From: Lachnospiraceae bacterium KM106-2
GTDB taxonomy: Bacteria; Bacillota; Clostridia; Lachnospirales; Lachnospiraceae
Direction of reading: 5' to 3'
Assembly: GCA_009731425.1 (NCBI GenBank)
Contig: AP018794.1
Coordinates: 1,929,960-1,993,959, forward strand
Length of the DNA stretch: 64,000 nucleotides
This document shows positions 43,922-53,147 of the stretch, piece by piece. Position 1 is the stretch's first letter. The number at the start of each line of letters is the position of its first letter. A program made the translations under genes and the position numbers. The notes beneath the pieces are model-generated. The model was not told where the DNA came from. It saw only the letters and a list, made by a program, of their open reading frames with translations, and did not search any database.

Positions 43922-44811
43922 TATTTGTCACCTCCGCATCCACAACCACCATTATGATGAGTTGCTCCTTCTCTTAATCTAAGAACGGCACGACCTTCTT
44001 CTGTCTTATACATTCTCTGACGTTCCATCGATTGATCAAAATCAACTAAATGTCCATCAAACTCTGGACCATCTACACATGCGAATTTAATTTCATTTCC
44101 TACTTGAAGTCTGCAAGCACCGCACATTCCAGTACCATCAACCATGATTGGATTCATGCTGACGATTGTACGAATTCCTAATTCCTTTGTTAATAAAGAG
44201 ACAAACTTCATCATAATAATAGGTCCAATTGCAACGACAAGATCATATTTCTTTCCCTTATTATTTACAAGATCCTTAATACAATCATTTACATTTCCTT
44301 TGAACCCATAAGATCCATCATCAGTTGCAACATATAAATTTTTAGCAACTTCTTTCATCTCATCTTCTAATATGATTAAATCTTTATTTCTAGCACCGAT
44401 AATGCAGTCTGCTTCAATGCCTTTGCTATGTAACCACTTTACTTGTGGGTATACAGGTGCGGTTCCTACTCCACCTGCAACGAATAATATGTTCATCTTT
44501 TCTAATTCTTCTTGAGCGGTATCGATTAATTCCGAATGGCATCCTAAAGGACCAACGAAGTCACGGAATGATTCTCCGACTTCATATTGTGCCATCTTCT
44601 CTGTGGAAGCACCAACTACTTGAAATACGATTGTGACAGTTCCAGCTTCACGATCATAATCGCAGATTGTAAGCGGGATTCTCTCTCCCTTTTCATCCAT
44701 CTTAACTATTACGAACTGGCCCGGATTACAGGATTTTGCTACTCTTTTCGCTTCAATATCCATCAGATAGATATTATTTGCTAGATATTCTTTTTTTAAA
44801 ATCTTATACAT
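43921..44811 (-). CDS. NfnS-like FAD/[2Fe-2S] subunit
   Basis: 296 residues of the sulfide/dihydroorotate dehydrogenase electron-transfer family. A ferredoxin-reductase-like FAD domain (CNPGQFVIVKMDEKGERIPLTI), NAD-binding FVAGGVGTAPVYPQVKWLHSKG, and a [2Fe-2S] site (DGTGMCGACRLQVGNEIKFACVDGPEFDGH) are visible. The tail is Gly/Cys-rich (HHNGGCGCGGDK). Together with the next gene it should form NfnAB, which couples NADH, NADPH and ferredoxin. It is first in the two-gene operon. Confidence 0.88.
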   Translation of the reverse strand: MYKILKKEYLANNIYLMDIEAKRVAKSCNPGQFVIVKMDEKGERIPLTICDYDREAGTVTIVFQVVGASTEKMAQYEVGESFRDFVGPLGCHSELIDTAQEELEKMNILFVAGGVGTAPVYPQVKWLHSKGIEADCIIGARNKDLIILEDEMKEVAKNLYVATDDGSYGFKGNVNDCIKDLVNNKGKKYDLVVAIGPIIMMKFVSLLTKELGIRTIVSMNPIMVDGTGMCGACRLQVGNEIKFACVDGPEFDGHLVDFDQSMERQRMYKTEEGRAVLRLREGATHHNGGCGCGGDK

Positions 44812-44924
44812 TCCTCTGCCTCCATATCTAATCTATTCGAATACGATTTTATTCATCTTATTCAACTATAATTATATATTATATGACAACCTAATTCCAG
44901 TTATTTCTTATTTCATTTTGAAAT

Positions 44925-44949
44925 AGCCATAAGAATATTTCTTATGGCT
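44925..44949 (-). terminator. Hairpin after CYTH gene
   Basis: AGCCATAAGAA pairs perfectly with TTCTTATGGCT over a 3-nt loop, 22 bases after the CYTH stop; the T-run is weak. Confidence 0.6.
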
Positions 44950-44970
44950 ACTTCTACTACATTATTATTT

Positions 44971-45459
44971 TTACAGGTCACTAAAACTCTTAACGGTAGA
45001 CAAATAGTTATTGGAATAACGTTTGTCTAAGCTGACATCTTCTCCAAACCAAGCTGGTGGCTCAAACGAATTTGCCTCTTCTTCTGTACGAAATTCTACT
45101 TCAAGAAATTCGAGTCCTTCTAAATATCCGTGAAAGATATCTACTTCTGCTGTTAATCCTGCTGCAACAGGTACTAAATATCTCGTCTTTGTAATGATCT
45201 TACCATCTGCTTTTTCTTTCAGATGTAAATATCCTTCTTTTGTTAGTGGCAATTCCACTTCATTACATACTTTCGCAGAACGATCTGGCTTATCTTCAAG
45301 TCCAAATTTGGACTTATACGTAAGAATATAATTCTCGTTACTCTTTCGAATTCTTACAATTGGATTCTTACACAAATAAGCTTGTTCGATTTCTTTCTTT
45401 TCAAAAGAATCTATATCTTCTGGCATCTGTGCGATCAAAAATTTCTTTTCTATTTCCAT
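44971..45459 (-). CDS. CYTH-domain protein
   Basis: 162 residues opening with MEIEKKFLI, the ExExK signature of the triphosphate tunnel metalloenzymes. Later tunnel residues are YLCKNPIVRIRKSNENYILTYK, VELPLTKEGYLHL, and EVDIFHGYLEGLEFLEVEF. Family members bind or hydrolyse triphosphate compounds (inorganic triphosphate, thiamine triphosphate or adenylate cyclase reaction). The substrate is not determinable here. It is 22 bases downstream of the smaller G3E GTPase, so probably the last gene of that operon. Confidence 0.88.
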   Translation of the reverse strand: MEIEKKFLIAQMPEDIDSFEKKEIEQAYLCKNPIVRIRKSNENYILTYKSKFGLEDKPDRSAKVCNEVELPLTKEGYLHLKEKADGKIITKTRYLVPVAAGLTAEVDIFHGYLEGLEFLEVEFRTEEEANSFEPPAWFGEDVSLDKRYSNNYLSTVKSFSDL

Positions 45460-45481
45460 CGTCTACCTCACAATAGGATTA

Positions 45482-46432
45482 CTAATTAAAATAAACCAAG
45501 TCTTCTTCTGGTTTCTGTGCTGCTTTCACTTCTTTTGCATATAGCACAGGGCCTTTTCCACGATATTCTTTACGGAATTCCACGCGGATCTCGGCTGTAA
45601 CATCAACCCATGCCTTTAATGGTAACTCTGATGCATTCTCATAATTACACATAAAGCCAATGAATGTAATATCATCTGCACAGCAAGTCATTGCAAATCT
45701 ACCTGGTACAAACTGATTGCTTGCGAATTTCTTGCCTTTATAAACGACTGCTTTGAAATGAATCGTCTTTCCGGCATACTTTTTCGGATGATCCATGGCA
45801 TCCAGATAAAAGATGCCATAATCATAGTCTTCTATCTCAATCACATCTTTTGTCATATCATATGGAAGATCATCTTCCGTATCCGGAAGCATTTCTCCAT
45901 CTTTCCCTTCAAAGACGATCTGAGCTTTGCGGTTTGTCGCTTTGATGCTTCTTCTAAAGCTTGCTTTCGTCGTGTTTTCATCACAACGGTTAAAGATAAC
46001 AAGATCAGATAGAGATACTTGTTCCATTAAGAGAGCACGCATGTTGCTCATATACATCTGGAAGGTTGATCCATCTACTAAAGAGATGATCTGAACAACA
46101 ACCCAGTTGTCTGGAAGATCCATCTCCATGATCTTCTCCATCTTCCACATACCGTTATATTCGACCATGATCTTTTTCGGACGATATTTCTTTTTGCATT
46201 CATTTAAGAATTCTGTTGTAAGATCGTCTTCATCTTCCACATATACAACGTTAATGTTCTTTTTCGCATATGCTTCTACATCATATTCTTCATCGCCTTC
46301 TTCACATACCAAAAGTAAAGTACGTTCTCCAGCTAGGAAATCTTCATCTCCTAACGTATCTTTGATAAAACTTGTTTTTCCGCTTTCTAAGAAGCCCGTT
46401 ATTAAATATACTGGTGTTTCCAAATCGCTCAC
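45482..46432 (-). CDS. G3E GTPase (CobW/COG0523-like)
   Basis: 316 residues. Walker A is in YLITGFLESGKTSFIKDTL (GxxxxGK[ST]) and a base-recognition segment LVIFNRCDEN follows. No His-rich insert or CxCC motif is present. The C-terminal half resembles a CobW C-terminal domain (IFYLDAMDHPKKYAGKTIHFKAV). It follows the His-rich paralog by ten bases and is followed by the CYTH gene. Likely a partner metallochaperone or a specialised GTPase; which metal is unknown. Confidence 0.8.
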   Translation of the reverse strand: MSDLETPVYLITGFLESGKTSFIKDTLGDEDFLAGERTLLLVCEEGDEEYDVEAYAKKNINVVYVEDEDDLTTEFLNECKKKYRPKKIMVEYNGMWKMEKIMEMDLPDNWVVVQIISLVDGSTFQMYMSNMRALLMEQVSLSDLVIFNRCDENTTKASFRRSIKATNRKAQIVFEGKDGEMLPDTEDDLPYDMTKDVIEIEDYDYGIFYLDAMDHPKKYAGKTIHFKAVVYKGKKFASNQFVPGRFAMTCCADDITFIGFMCNYENASELPLKAWVDVTAEIRVEFRKEYRGKGPVLYAKEVKAAQKPEEDLVYFN

Positions 46433-46442
46433 TACTTTCTAT

Positions 46443-47609
46443 TTATTTCACATGAAATAATTCTTTAATTTTTTCTTCTTCAAGGTTCGTACCGATTACG
46501 CAAAGACGTCCTGTATAATCAGGCTTTCCTGTACGTAATTCATATTCGCCTGGAACAAGATCAAAGTAGATCCATTCTCCATTTACGTTTGGTACAATAC
46601 CTTTGGCACGTAAAATAGTACCAAATTCATTTGTATCTGCAAGTTTTTCAAGCGCTTTCTGCATCTCTTCTTTCGTGTATTTATGAGGAGTCTCAACGCC
46701 CCAGCTAGTAAATACATCATCTGCGTGGTGATGTCCATGATGATCATGTCCACATCCGCATTCATGATCATGGTCGTGGTCGTGATGGTCATGACCACAT
46801 CCGCATTCGTGATCATGGTCGTGATCATGATGGTCATGTCCACATCCGCATTCGTGATCGTGGTCGTGATCGTGATGGTCATGTCCGCATCCACATTTGT
46901 GGTCATGGTCATGGTCATGATCATGATCGTGATGATCGTGTCCACATCCACATTCGTGGTCATGATCATGATGATGAACTTCTTCAGCTTCTAATAACTC
47001 ATGAGCAAGTGATTTTGCATTTTCCATAGCAGAAAGAACTACTTTTCCATCTAATTCTTCCCATGGAGTTGTAATAATCGTAGCTTCAGGATTATGTTCT
47101 TTGATCAAACGAACAGATTCCTCTAGTTTTTCTTGCTTCATATTTTGGGTACGGCTTAATACGATCGTCTTAGCATTCTCAATTTGGTTATTAAAGAATT
47201 CACCAAAGTTCTTCATATACATCTTGCACTTTGTACCATCTGCAATGGTTACGGTACTATTGATCGTAATATCTGCATCCTTTTCAATACCTTCTACTGC
47301 TTTGATAACATCAGATAATTTACCAACACCACTTGGTTCGATAATGATACGATCTGGATGAAATTTCGTTAATACATCTTTTAGAGCTGTTCCGAAATCA
47401 CCAACTAAAGAACAACAGATACATCCGGAGTTCATTTCTGTAATCTCTACACCAGCATCTTTTAAGAAACCGCCATCAATGCCGATTTCACCAAACTCAT
47501 TTTCAATTAAAACAAGCTTTTCACCTTTAAAAGCTTCTTCCAATAATTTCTTAATTAAAGTTGTCTTTCCTGCGCCTAAAAATCCTGAAAATATATCAAT
47601 CTTAGTCAT
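46443..47609 (-). CDS. G3E GTPase with His/Cys-rich metal-binding repeat
   Basis: 388 residues of the COG0523 (CobW/ZNG1) family. Walker A FSGFLGAGKTTL, the metal-transfer motif CICC in EMNSGCICCSLVGDF, and IIEPSGVGK are visible. Between the GTPase and C-terminal domains is a tandem of about five 15-residue units based on ECGCGHDHHDHDHDH (residues about 212-300), a large metal-binding reservoir. Such proteins insert or store metals, especially zinc under limitation. It is the first of two tandem G3E genes, and the repeat is encoded by a 45-bp unit that makes both strands open in other frames. Confidence 0.92.
   Translation of the reverse strand: MTKIDIFSGFLGAGKTTLIKKLLEEAFKGEKLVLIENEFGEIGIDGGFLKDAGVEITEMNSGCICCSLVGDFGTALKDVLTKFHPDRIIIEPSGVGKLSDVIKAVEGIEKDADITINSTVTIADGTKCKMYMKNFGEFFNNQIENAKTIVLSRTQNMKQEKLEESVRLIKEHNPEATIITTPWEELDGKVVLSAMENAKSLAHELLEAEEVHHHDHDHECGCGHDHHDHDHDHDHDHKCGCGHDHHDHDHDHECGCGHDHHDHDHDHECGCGHDHHDHDHDHECGCGHDHHGHHHADDVFTSWGVETPHKYTKEEMQKALEKLADTNEFGTILRAKGIVPNVNGEWIYFDLVPGEYELRTGKPDYTGRLCVIGTNLEEEKIKELFHVK
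46723..46980. repeat. 45-bp tandem repeat encoding the His/Cys-rich region
   Basis: About five units of roughly 45 bp encode ECGCGHDHHDHDHDH-type repeats. The first unit after the start has extra DH pairs and the last is cut short at a Gly-His-His. Such runs expand and contract by slippage. Confidence 0.85.
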
Positions 47610-47631
47610 TTCTATTACTTCCTTCCAATTT

Positions 47632-49425
47632 CTAAATTTCTCTTGTAATCTTCTTTAGCCAAGCTAACTCTTCTCCCTCAAAATATGGAGAGATCGTCTC
47701 GAATACAAGTTTATGATAAGCATTTAATCTTGCTTTATCTACAGTTGTAAAATAATTCGTATCGATACCATCTAAATCAATCGGTACCATTGTGACCGGT
47801 TCAAAATGCATATACTGTCCATACTCATTATGAGTACCTTTTTTACAAAGGAGTTCATTTTCAATACGAATTCCATGGCTGCCTTCAATATATACGCCTG
47901 GTTCATCCGTTGTAACCATACCTTCTTCTAAGATACAGCTGTCATTTCTCTCCGGTACTTTCTTCCATCTGAAACCATTTGGTGCTTCATGAACATTTAA
48001 CATATATCCAACTCCATGCCCAGTTCCACACTTATAATCCAAATTCATATCCCAGAATGGACCTCTTGCTAAAATATCTAAATTCTGACCATTGCAGCCA
48101 TATAAGAAATTTGCGTTCTGAAGATTTAACATACTCTTTACCGTTGTGGTAAAATGTTTTCTCATCTCATCACTAATTGGTCCTAATATAAAAGTACGTG
48201 TAACATCCGTTGTACCTTCATAGTATTGCCCACCAGAATCTACTAATAACATGCCTTGTGGCTCTAATTTCGCACAAGAATCCTCTGTTGCAGAATAATG
48301 CATCATCGCTGCATTCGCATTATATGCTGAAATTGTGTTAAAACTAAGTTGAGTAAATCCTTCTCCAGCTTTACGACACTCTTCCAAATAATCACTTGCA
48401 GTTACCTCTGTCATTGCAATCTTTCCGATATTAGTCTTTAACCAATACATGAATTTAGTTACTGCTACGCCGTCTTTTATATGAGCTTTCTTCAAATTAT
48501 CCTGTTCTACTGGATTTTTAATAGCCTTAGCTAAGATAGTAGGGTTAATCTTGTTGACCCTTTTAACTTCCACTGGAATACTCTTGTAGATCGCATAATT
48601 AACTTTTGTTAGATCATATAAGACAGACTGATCCTTTGCGATCTTAGTAACATCCTCATATAAAGCGTCATATGGCTTTAAAGTAACTTGAATCTGTGCA
48701 AGGTACTGTTTTACCTTCTCGTCGATCTTAGCTGCTTCTACATAGAAATAAACGTTTTCCAATGTAACCATTACATAGGATAAGATTACCGGATTATAAG
48801 GAACGTCATTTCCTCGAATATTAAGTAACCAAGCAACGTCATCTAACGTAGTTAATATATGAACATCGGTCTGTTCTTCTCTCATCACATTACGTAACTC
48901 TTCTATTTTAGCAACTGCACTTTTACCGCTATATTGCTCTTCTAATAGAAAGGCAGGTTCCATACTATAAGAATCTCGATCTATCCAGATTGCATCCACC
49001 AAATCCTCAGAATAGTAAATGGTAATTCCTTTTTTACTAAGACGTTGTTCTAGATCGATTCCCTCACTTGCTGAAAGAACTTTTCCATCGAATGCAACAA
49101 TCTGACCAGATTTTAATCTATTTTCTAAAAATTCTTCAATAGAAGGTACTCCTTCTTCTCCCTGCTTCATCAGTTCAATCGTTGTTCCCTCTAATTGGTG
49201 CGCTGCTTGAATAAAATATCTTCCGTCTGTCCATAGACCAGCTTCTGTAGCTGTTACCACAAGAACGCCAGCACTTCCCGTAAATCCGGACATGAACTCT
49301 CTCGCTTTGAAATGGCTTCCAACGTATTCAGATTGATGATAATCAGATGTTGGGATGATGATCGCATCCACTTTCTTTTGAGTCATCAGTTGTCTCAGAT
49401 TCTTCAGTCTCTCTTTGATTGCCAT
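47632..49425 (-). CDS. Xaa-Pro aminopeptidase (M24)
   Basis: 597 residues, the long form of aminopeptidase P. Two creatinase-like N-terminal domains (IIIPTSDYHQSEYVGSHFKAREFMSGFTGSAG; GLWTDGRYFIQAAHQLEG) are followed by the M24 catalytic fold with metal ligands in MLLVDSGGQYYEGTTDVTRTF, GTGHGVGYMLNVHE, TTDEPGVYIEGSHGIRIENELL. It removes N-terminal residues preceding Pro. The ATG at 49423-49425 follows AAGGAAGGATTGAGT; a longer frame to 49449 has no better site. It lies just upstream of the metal GTPases, which may be coincidental. Confidence 0.93.
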   Translation of the reverse strand: MAIKERLKNLRQLMTQKKVDAIIIPTSDYHQSEYVGSHFKAREFMSGFTGSAGVLVVTATEAGLWTDGRYFIQAAHQLEGTTIELMKQGEEGVPSIEEFLENRLKSGQIVAFDGKVLSASEGIDLEQRLSKKGITIYYSEDLVDAIWIDRDSYSMEPAFLLEEQYSGKSAVAKIEELRNVMREEQTDVHILTTLDDVAWLLNIRGNDVPYNPVILSYVMVTLENVYFYVEAAKIDEKVKQYLAQIQVTLKPYDALYEDVTKIAKDQSVLYDLTKVNYAIYKSIPVEVKRVNKINPTILAKAIKNPVEQDNLKKAHIKDGVAVTKFMYWLKTNIGKIAMTEVTASDYLEECRKAGEGFTQLSFNTISAYNANAAMMHYSATEDSCAKLEPQGMLLVDSGGQYYEGTTDVTRTFILGPISDEMRKHFTTTVKSMLNLQNANFLYGCNGQNLDILARGPFWDMNLDYKCGTGHGVGYMLNVHEAPNGFRWKKVPERNDSCILEEGMVTTDEPGVYIEGSHGIRIENELLCKKGTHNEYGQYMHFEPVTMVPIDLDGIDTNYFTTVDKARLNAYHKLVFETISPYFEGEELAWLKKITREI

Positions 49426-49519
49426 ACTCAATCCTTCCTTCTCTTTCAAGTATTTTATAAACTACTCCTATCTTAATGATTCTTTTGGCATTTTTCAAGG
49501 GCATTTCCTTAAAAACTAC

Positions 49520-49562
49520 AAAAGACACGTTAAATGTACCAAATCATTTAACATGCCTTTTT
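49520..49562 (-). terminator. Terminator after 72-aa gene
   Basis: On the minus strand GGCATGTTAAATG pairs with CATTTAACGTGTC (two wobbles), followed by TTTTG, about 20 bases after the stop. Confidence 0.7.
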
Positions 49563-49582
49563 GTTTTCATTCCACAATTTCT

Positions 49583-49801
49583 TTACTCTTGTACCCCGGT
49601 TCTTGGGTCCGTATTGCTATCAGAATTGGCATCATTAGGATTGCAAAGCGATTCACAGTACTCTTGCCTAGCATAAATCGCAAACATAATATCAGCTACT
49701 GCTGTCAACTCCGCAGCAAGCACACTTCCATCTTCTTTTGATAAACACTCTGTCAGAGAACAGGCTATTGTAGCTAATGTATATCCTTCACAGCAAAACA
49801 T
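49583..49801 (-). CDS. Small DUF6774-like protein, 72 aa
   Basis: A 72-residue protein with a Cys-rich start (MFCCEGYTLATIACSLTECLS) and a helical LAAELTAVADIMFAIYARQEYCE segment, which resembles small DUF6774 proteins of Firmicutes. GAGGTGCATTC precedes the ATG, and a terminator follows. The C-terminal 20 residues are Asn/Asp/Pro-rich. Function unknown; family assignment is by memory. Confidence 0.55.
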   Translation of the reverse strand: MFCCEGYTLATIACSLTECLSKEDGSVLAAELTAVADIMFAIYARQEYCESLCNPNDANSDSNTDPRTGVQE

Positions 49802-49926
49802 GAATGCACCTCATTTATCTAACATGTAATTATTATATGCCCTTAATCTATTTACTATGATTTTAGTTTCTATACTAGCTTATCCTCCCACAGACTGCAA
49901 AATAGGCCATGGCTTTCTGCCACGAC

Positions 49927-50571
49927 CTACTCCTTCTCACTATCTTCTGTTTTATCAAAACATCGTTTTAGTTTTCGTAATGCTTTTTTCTCAATTCTAG
50001 AAACATATGACCTTGATATTCCTAACTTTTGAGCGATCTCACGCTGTGTTACTTCTTTATTATTGCCGATTCCATAACGTAATATAATAATTTCTCGTTC
50101 TCTTTCAGTCAATGCCTCTCCTATGAAACGATTCAATCTCTTAATATTATGTTTTGCTTCCATATCTTCTACGATATCAATATCCGTACTTTCAATGATA
50201 TCTAAAAGATTGATCTCATTGCCTTCCTTATCAGAACCAATCGGTTCATATAGATAGACTTCTTTGGATTGCTTTTTATCCGTTCGAAGCATCATAAGAA
50301 TTTCATTATCAATACACCTAGAAGCATATGTGGCAAGGCGGATTCCTTTATCCATATCAAAGGTATCAATGGCCTTAATTAGACCAATCGTTCCAATGGA
50401 AATCAGGTCATCCGTATCTTTGTCACAGGCATTATACTTTTTCACAATATGCGCTACCAATCTTAAGTTTCTCTCAATCAGGATGTCTCTTGCTTCTCGG
50501 CTCCCAAGCTTATAAAGTCCTAAATACTCTTGCTCTTCTTTACTGCTTAGAGGCTTCGGGAAAGACTTCAT
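49927..50571 (-). CDS. sigK: Sporulation sigma factor SigK
   Basis: 214 residues. Region 2 (NLRLVAHIVKKYNACDKDTDDLISIGTIGLIKAIDTFD, YASRCIDNEILM) and region 4 (LTEREREIIILRYG, TQREIAQKLGISRSYVSRIEKKALRKL) are complete. The opening FPKPLSSKEEQEYL is the SigK signature. Sigma-K drives late mother-cell genes during sporulation. The ATG follows AGGAGTG and lies directly before the conserved region, so no N-terminal pro-sequence is encoded and no interrupting element (skin) is present. The pro-less form resembles that of Clostridioides difficile. Promoter not identified. Confidence 0.9.
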   Translation of the reverse strand: MKSFPKPLSSKEEQEYLGLYKLGSREARDILIERNLRLVAHIVKKYNACDKDTDDLISIGTIGLIKAIDTFDMDKGIRLATYASRCIDNEILMMLRTDKKQSKEVYLYEPIGSDKEGNEINLLDIIESTDIDIVEDMEAKHNIKRLNRFIGEALTEREREIIILRYGIGNNKEVTQREIAQKLGISRSYVSRIEKKALRKLKRCFDKTEDSEKE

Positions 50572-50655
50572 AGAAATCGCACTCCTATGATTGATAGTTA
50601 ATACTATTCTATGAGTGTCCCAGAGAAATTGTGCTTTTCCAACTAAAATCGTTTC

Positions 50656-53037
50656 TTATTTCACTTTTACAGATTTAATCGAGCTGTAGCTTCCATAGAA
50701 ATAGAAACCACTTACTTTCTTATATGCTCTTACTTTGAAGTAATAACGTTTACCTTTCTTAAGGCTTTTCTTCACATAAGATTTGTAAGAATTTTTCCCA
50801 CGAGTGGATACTAGTTTATAAGTTCCCTTCTTGCTTGTTGCCATGTATACTTTATATCCTGTAGCACCACTGATTTTATTCCATCTGACGGTTACTCTTC
50901 TTCTTCCCGCTTTTAATCGGATCGATGCTTTCTTTGGTTTTGTTACCGTTAGCTTCTTTGTTGATGTTGTAACAACTGATGAATAAGCGCCAAAGGATTG
51001 AACACCGTTAATTGTCTTATACGCTCTTACTTTATATTTATAAGAGGTTCCATACTTTAATGACTTATTTGTATACGTATTGCTCTTGCTTGTTGCAATA
51101 TGACTGTATTTATTGGTCTTAGGATTATAGCGATAGATTCGATATGCATAAGCTCCAGGAACTTTTGTCCAACTTAACCTAATGGAGTTATAATTTCTGC
51201 TGCTAACCTTTAACCCGTTTGTTTTTCCCATAATGATCTGAAATTCAAGGGAGTGGTTATTCGTATAGTTATTGATACCATGAGCAACTACTGTCGCCGT
51301 ACCAAAAGTAGAGTTTGCATCGTATGTTAACGTATAATCAACACCTAAAACTAATTTAACCCCATGATACGTAATATCCATATTTGGTTCTAACGCACTA
51401 CCAGGATAAGCCATCTTCTCTAATGCTGCGTAGTTAATGTCATTATCAGATAATGGCTTTCTCTTAATGTTAAACGTCATTGTCTTTGTACCGGTGAAGT
51501 TACCCATACCTGTTATTGTGATCGTAGCTTTCCCTTTGTTAGTATTGTTTTCATAAGTAAGCTTATAATCTTTATCTTTTACAAGTAATACGCCACTCCA
51601 AGTGATAACAGGTTCTGGACAAATTGGGGCAGCTGCAAATGTCTGAGTTGATACACTGGAATATCTTACGGTATCGGCAATGATCGACTGCGCATTAATT
51701 ACAAATTCTCTAACAAGTGTTCCAGTATAGTTACCCATACCTACGATTTTTACAACAGCAGTTCCTGCATTTACATTGTCCTCATAGACAAGTTTGTAAT
51801 CAACATTCTCTGTTAGTTTCTCGTTGCCATATTGAATTACAGGCTTAATTGTTTGTGCTTTTCCATTATAACTTTTATCTGTAAGCGTTGCTGTTACCGT
51901 TGTATCATGTAGATCACGGGCTACAGTTAATTCAAATGTCTTTTGTGTCTCTCCTTGACCGGCTACAATCCTCGTCTTACCTGGATTTACCGTCGTAACA
52001 AATCCCTTGTTATCAACCGTTGCAACTCCATCATTGTTACTTGAAAAAATACCGTTTGCGATCGTTGGATCAACATCTAAGTAAAGAATAGAACCTGGCT
52101 TAGATACTTGAACCGTCTCCGCATTTACGAAATCAGTCTTATCTTTATGAATTTCAACTTTTAAGGCAACTTCTTTTCCATTTACCTCATATGTGAATGG
52201 TACAACAACTGGATAAACAGCTGTATCCTTACATGTAATAGTTGCAGTTGCTCCATCATAATCATAATCTGTTCCATCTTGAGCTTTAATCTTAGATGAA
52301 TCTGCTAGTGCTGGTAAGGAAGTTAATACGAACTCATTTCCCGTTGTATATACTTTACGAACATCATTATTATTCTTTACTGATGTCATCTTTGTAACAT
52401 CAATTCCATTCTTTGCAAATAAAGTATAATAATTTCCTTCGACTTTTGATAATTGCTTACAAGCTGATAGATCAGCATATGTATTCTTATCTAAACTGAT
52501 TTCAGTAAGTGCATTACTTTTGTTTATGTCGATTAGTTTTAGAGCGTTCCCATTCTCAGTTAACTTCTCTAATTCCTGGTTTCCACTTAAATCAGCATTT
52601 GTTAATTTTGCATTAGAAGTGATCATCGCTTCTTTTAACTGTCCCATGTTCGATGCTGAAACATTAGCTAATGAAGCATTATTACTGATCTGCAACTTTT
52701 TAATGCTGCTCTGAGAATCCAGTTCGACATCTTCTAACTTAGCATTCTCCGAAATGGTTACTGTCTCCAAGTTCTTAAAGTAATCTAGACCCGTTATCGT
52801 ACGGTAGTCTCCTTTTGACAATGTCAATTGTGTTACTGCTTTACTCTCAATCTCTGTAAGATAATTGTCCTTATTGGTATCTACATTTGCTTTAATATAC
52901 TCACATAATGCAGTATCACCAAAGTTAGTTGTATTAATAGCGATCTTCGTTTCATCAGCACTTACCTGCATACTTCCTACGCCCAAAAGCAGTGCTGTGA
53001 AAAGCCCAGAAGCTACAAAAGCAAATTTCTTTTTCAT
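50656..53037 (-). CDS. Large secreted Ig-like/FN3 surface protein
   Basis: 793 residues with a signal peptide (KKFAFVASGLFTALLLGVGSMQVSA). After a leucine-rich-like segment (residues about 50-200; LSKGDYRTITGLDYFKNLETVTISENAKL, ADLSGNQELEKL) come a bacterial Ig-like region (VQVSKPGSILYLDVDPTIANG; FVTTVNPGKTRIVAGQ), repeated Ig-like modules (TLTDKSYNGKAQTIKPVIQYG; TYENNTNKGKATITITGMGNFTG), and two C-terminal fibronectin type III domains (LSWTKVPGAYAYRIYRY; VRWNKISGATGYKVYM). No LPXTG or other anchor was seen. Extracellular binding or adhesion is likely. Start at 53035-53037 follows TTAGGAGGAG. Confidence 0.85.
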   Translation of the reverse strand: MKKKFAFVASGLFTALLLGVGSMQVSADETKIAINTTNFGDTALCEYIKANVDTNKDNYLTEIESKAVTQLTLSKGDYRTITGLDYFKNLETVTISENAKLEDVELDSQSSIKKLQISNNASLANVSASNMGQLKEAMITSNAKLTNADLSGNQELEKLTENGNALKLIDINKSNALTEISLDKNTYADLSACKQLSKVEGNYYTLFAKNGIDVTKMTSVKNNNDVRKVYTTGNEFVLTSLPALADSSKIKAQDGTDYDYDGATATITCKDTAVYPVVVPFTYEVNGKEVALKVEIHKDKTDFVNAETVQVSKPGSILYLDVDPTIANGIFSSNNDGVATVDNKGFVTTVNPGKTRIVAGQGETQKTFELTVARDLHDTTVTATLTDKSYNGKAQTIKPVIQYGNEKLTENVDYKLVYEDNVNAGTAVVKIVGMGNYTGTLVREFVINAQSIIADTVRYSSVSTQTFAAAPICPEPVITWSGVLLVKDKDYKLTYENNTNKGKATITITGMGNFTGTKTMTFNIKRKPLSDNDINYAALEKMAYPGSALEPNMDITYHGVKLVLGVDYTLTYDANSTFGTATVVAHGINNYTNNHSLEFQIIMGKTNGLKVSSRNYNSIRLSWTKVPGAYAYRIYRYNPKTNKYSHIATSKSNTYTNKSLKYGTSYKYKVRAYKTINGVQSFGAYSSVVTTSTKKLTVTKPKKASIRLKAGRRRVTVRWNKISGATGYKVYMATSKKGTYKLVSTRGKNSYKSYVKKSLKKGKRYYFKVRAYKKVSGFYFYGSYSSIKSVKVK

Positions 53038-53111
53038 TTTTACTCCTCCTAAATAAACATATCTCATTTACAATTCTTTATCTTATGTTAATAATATGTT
53101 AAAAACATGGC

Positions 53112-53143
53112 AGAAGGGAAATGAGGTTGGTCATTTCCCTTCT
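53112..53143 (-). terminator. Terminator of map gene
   Basis: AGAAGGGAAATG pairs with CATTTCCCTTCT, a 12-bp stem with an 8-nt loop, followed by a weak T-rich tail, just past the map stop. Confidence 0.75.
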
Positions 53144-53147
53144 AATT

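Noticed and set aside
46723..46980. CRISPR-like array
   Set aside because: The regular 45-bp period is a protein-coding tandem repeat with no unique spacers; no CRISPR array was seen in the window.
46583..46994. Two frames opposite or out of frame to the His-rich GTPase
   Set aside because: They are translations of the 45-bp repeat in other frames (Met/Thr/Val runs) and have no ribosome site.
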